Source of the DNA: Aquificota bacterium
GTDB taxonomy: Bacteria; Aquificota; Aquificia; Aquificales; Hydrogenothermaceae
Reading direction: 5' to 3'
Assembly (NCBI GenBank): GCA_013153635.1
Contig: JAADDZ010000014.1
Location: 130,341-194,340, forward strand
Length of the DNA: 64,000 bases
The stretch's first letter is position 1, and every line of letters starts with the position of its first letter. Positions 62,320-64,000 of this stretch are shown piece by piece. The notes below the pieces were generated by a model, which saw only the letters and a program-made list of their open reading frames with translations, ran no database searches and was not told the origin of the DNA. A program made the translations under genes and the position numbers.

Positions 62320-63441
62320 TCATTCCACCTGTGCCACTCCGATTATTGATAAACCAAAACCAAGTGGATTTATTTTTATTTTTTCTTTAGACTGTGGGTT
62401 TTCTTCCTCTTTTTCTTCAAAATATGGATACTCTTTCACAAAAAACGCAGGTTTTAGCCAGTATTTATCAAAAATATCATCTAATTTACTCTCATCTTTT
62501 AACTCATAATAAAATACAGAACCAGCAGGAATAAGCTTGAACAATCTAGAAGGAAAACTATCTATTTTTTTGCCGTCATCATACACATTAAACCAACCAC
62601 TAAAAGCTATTGGTTTACCTATTAGCTGGGCTACCAGTTCAGCTCCTTCTATTTTTGGTGGATAGTTTGTTGGAGTTAAAAGAATGATTTTGAAGTATTG
62701 GTTTTCCTTTATTTTTTCTTTTATATCTTCTTCTGGTAAGCTTAATTCATTAAATTCTTCTATCTCATCTATAAATATTTGAGCTGTTTTACTTTCCCCA
62801 GCAAAATCCACTATATAATCATTCTTATCAAAAGACTTTTTGGATTTACCACTAAAAGCAACTATAATGTCTATATCAACATATCCTTTTTCCGAAGAAA
62901 AATAACTTCTACTTTCTATATAAAGATTTCCCTCTTTTGCGGTATTTGTTTTTCTGTCTATTTCTAATCCTGTTTCTAACTTTATAGATAAAATTTTGAA
63001 TTCTTTTAAAGAATTTAATTTTTCTTTAACTTTTTTTAAATTATGTTTATCTTTCCTCCAAATTTTTAATCTTTTAGTTTTTAAACTTGTTATACCAAAC
63101 TCACCCTTAAAATGTTCTCCTTTTAAATATATACGAAAATCATCTTCTTTAAGTATTTCTATGTTAGGTATTTTTATATTTGCTATAGGTTTTGGAATTC
63201 CATGTTTAGAGAGATAATAAATATAGTCAATAGGAAAAGGGAAATAAAAGGTATTATATAAAAATTTATGAATGCCTATAAAATTAATATTCAAAGAAGA
63301 AAATCTTTTCTTTAAAGCAGAATAAATATGTGTATTCAAAATTATAACATCATTAAATCTAAATACATTTTCTCCTGCATTAAAAGGTTTCCCATTTCCA
63401 AAAACAAAATAATCTTGAGCTAAAATTTTTGCTTTAAACAT
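62320..63441 (-). CDS. cmr3: Type III-B RAMP protein Cmr3
   Basis: 373 residues. It matches the Cmr3 plan: an N-terminal DYFVFGNGKPFNAGENVFRF followed by THIYSALKKRF; a middle FSGKSKKSFDKNDYIVDFAGESKTAQI; then IAFSGWFNVYDDGKKID, LFKLIPAGSVFYYELKD and the closing NPLGFGLSIIGVAQV. Cmr3 binds the 5' handle region and Cas10 in type III-B complexes, the role Csm4 plays in III-A. It lies on the strand opposite to the csm genes, 11 bases after the HEPN gene. Other cmr genes would have to be to the right, outside the window. Confidence 0.87.
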   Translation of the reverse strand: MFKAKILAQDYFVFGNGKPFNAGENVFRFNDVIILNTHIYSALKKRFSSLNINFIGIHKFLYNTFYFPFPIDYIYYLSKHGIPKPIANIKIPNIEILKEDDFRIYLKGEHFKGEFGITSLKTKRLKIWRKDKHNLKKVKEKLNSLKEFKILSIKLETGLEIDRKTNTAKEGNLYIESRSYFSSEKGYVDIDIIVAFSGKSKKSFDKNDYIVDFAGESKTAQIFIDEIEEFNELSLPEEDIKEKIKENQYFKIILLTPTNYPPKIEGAELVAQLIGKPIAFSGWFNVYDDGKKIDSFPSRLFKLIPAGSVFYYELKDESKLDDIFDKYWLKPAFFVKEYPYFEEKEEENPQSKEKIKINPLGFGLSIIGVAQVE

Positions 63442-63452
63442 ATTTACAACCC

Positions 63453-64000
63453 TTATAATAAATTTTTTATAGATTGTGGTATATTTCTGTATAAACCTCT
63501 TATAAAGCTTTCATATTTCAGATTATTAAGAAAGTTTTTATATTCATCTTTACAATTTTCATCTAATATATTTTTTACCTGTTCCTGCCTTTCTCCTTCT
63601 CCTAAATTATGACTACCAGCATTTCTTAAATTTGTTAACAGACACCAATATTTTATACATTCATTTTCTTCTTTTTGTAATTCATTATTACAGCAGTTAA
63701 ATTTATCCTCGTCTCTTAAATTTTCCCCTAATCTTCTATATAGTTTTCGTTTTCTTAAAAGAAAATCTACCCCGAACTTATATTGATTTCTTTTATCATA
63801 TGAAAACATTTCACTTTCACTTATCCCTTCATCTTCCATATATTTAGACCTGATACTTTCCTGAAGTGTTATTAGTCCAAGCAATAATCTATCATTTTTT
63901 AAATGCCATATTGCCAGTTCTAATTGTTTCTCAGAAATTTTGCTTTTATCATTAATTTTCTTTATAAAATCTTTTAAATCTTTGTGAATGATGTTTAAAG
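63453..64000 (-). CDS. HEPN-domain protein, C-terminal part (probably CARF-HEPN, Csx1/TM1812-like)
   Basis: The reading frame is open to the window edge, so the N-terminus is missing; at least 182 residues are seen. The segment is helical (LELAIWHLKNDRLLLGLITLQESIRSKY) and carries LLTNLRNAGSHNLG, an R-x4-H motif typical of HEPN RNases. The pattern of a helical domain ending in RNxxxH next to type III genes fits the C-terminus of Csx1/Csx2 (TM1812) proteins, whose N-terminal CARF domain binds cyclic oligoadenylate. The CARF domain itself is not visible, so this is an inference. It precedes cmr3 by 11 bases. Confidence 0.72.
   Translation of the reverse strand, partial: LNIIHKDLKDFIKKINDKSKISEKQLELAIWHLKNDRLLLGLITLQESIRSKYMEDEGISESEMFSYDKRNQYKFGVDFLLRKRKLYRRLGENLRDEDKFNCCNNELQKEENECIKYWCLLTNLRNAGSHNLGEGERQEQVKNILDENCKDEYKNFLNNLKYESFIRGLYRNIPQSIKNLL

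Overview
The window looks like a piece of a thermophilic, AT-rich bacterial chromosome, most likely from the Aquificota (Hydrogenothermaceae-like, e.g. Sulfurihydrogenibium or Persephonella relatives). This is inferred from the heavy use of AGA/ATA codons, Lys/Glu-rich proteins, many TTG and GTG starts, an archaeal-type S-adenosylmethionine synthetase, a thrC / ubiquitin-like / NIL-domain cluster and type III CRISPR-Cas loci. No rRNA operon, prophage or insertion sequence was seen. Genes are packed tightly, with many 1-50 base overlaps. The only gene-free stretch above 300 bases is 62010-62319.

Layout. 1-2058: end of pheA, convergent with an LptF/LptG-type permease. 2163-5060: rpsB-tsf-pyrH-frr behind a strong promoter and a structured leader. 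5069-11592: rimP-nusA-ylxR/Q-infB-queE-dprA; the YlxR/YlxQ gene needs a -1 frameshift at an A9 run. 11602-15389 (minus): purB, then rpsO-pnp. 15569-18593: a small helical protein, a tandem Usp protein, tyrA, pyrD. 18598-22626: YtfJ-like protein, ilvE, two unknown proteins (one resembling an M28 peptidase without its metal ligands), aat. 22718-27223: thrC, sulfur-carrier-like protein, NIL protein, Ppx/GppA, hisC, SDR. 27220-32595 (minus): phoH (apparently starting at ATT), ybeY, a CGFC redox protein, dxr, rseP, a DsrE-family protein and an unknown. 32722-37458: mog/moaB facing a molybdenum hydroxylase pair, an unknown, rlmB and a TlpA-like protein. 37529-40492: tRNA-Phe, gpsA (minus), tonB-like, rluD. 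40560-44178 (minus): rpsT, tRNA(CAU), tilS, ftsH. 44258-48861: archaeal-type mat, hemW, pabA/trpG; a metallo-hydrolase and mazG on minus. 48920-54441: ATP synthase genes b', b, delta, alpha, gamma, beta and a terminator.

54531-64000 is a CRISPR-Cas region. A type III-A operon (csm1/cas10, csm2, csm3, csm4, csm5) carries two extra uncharacterised genes: a 115-residue protein between csm1 and csm2, and a 139-residue protein with a signal peptide between csm2 and csm3. An array of eight identical 29-base repeats follows. A good promoter on its right side and the likely crRNA 5' handle (ATAGAAAG) both point to minus-strand transcription. Beyond the leader-like gap, on the minus strand, are a type III-B cmr3 and the C-terminal part of a HEPN-type (R-x4-H) protein, probably a CARF-HEPN ancillary RNase. 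Csm1 has intact HD and GGDD motifs, so it should be able to make cyclic oligoadenylate for such an effector. No cas6, cas1 or cas2 lies inside the window.

The least explained items are the two csm-embedded orphan proteins, the mixed III-A/III-B arrangement around one array, the ylxR/Q frameshift, the ATT-start phoH and the tRNA(CAU)-tilS junction.
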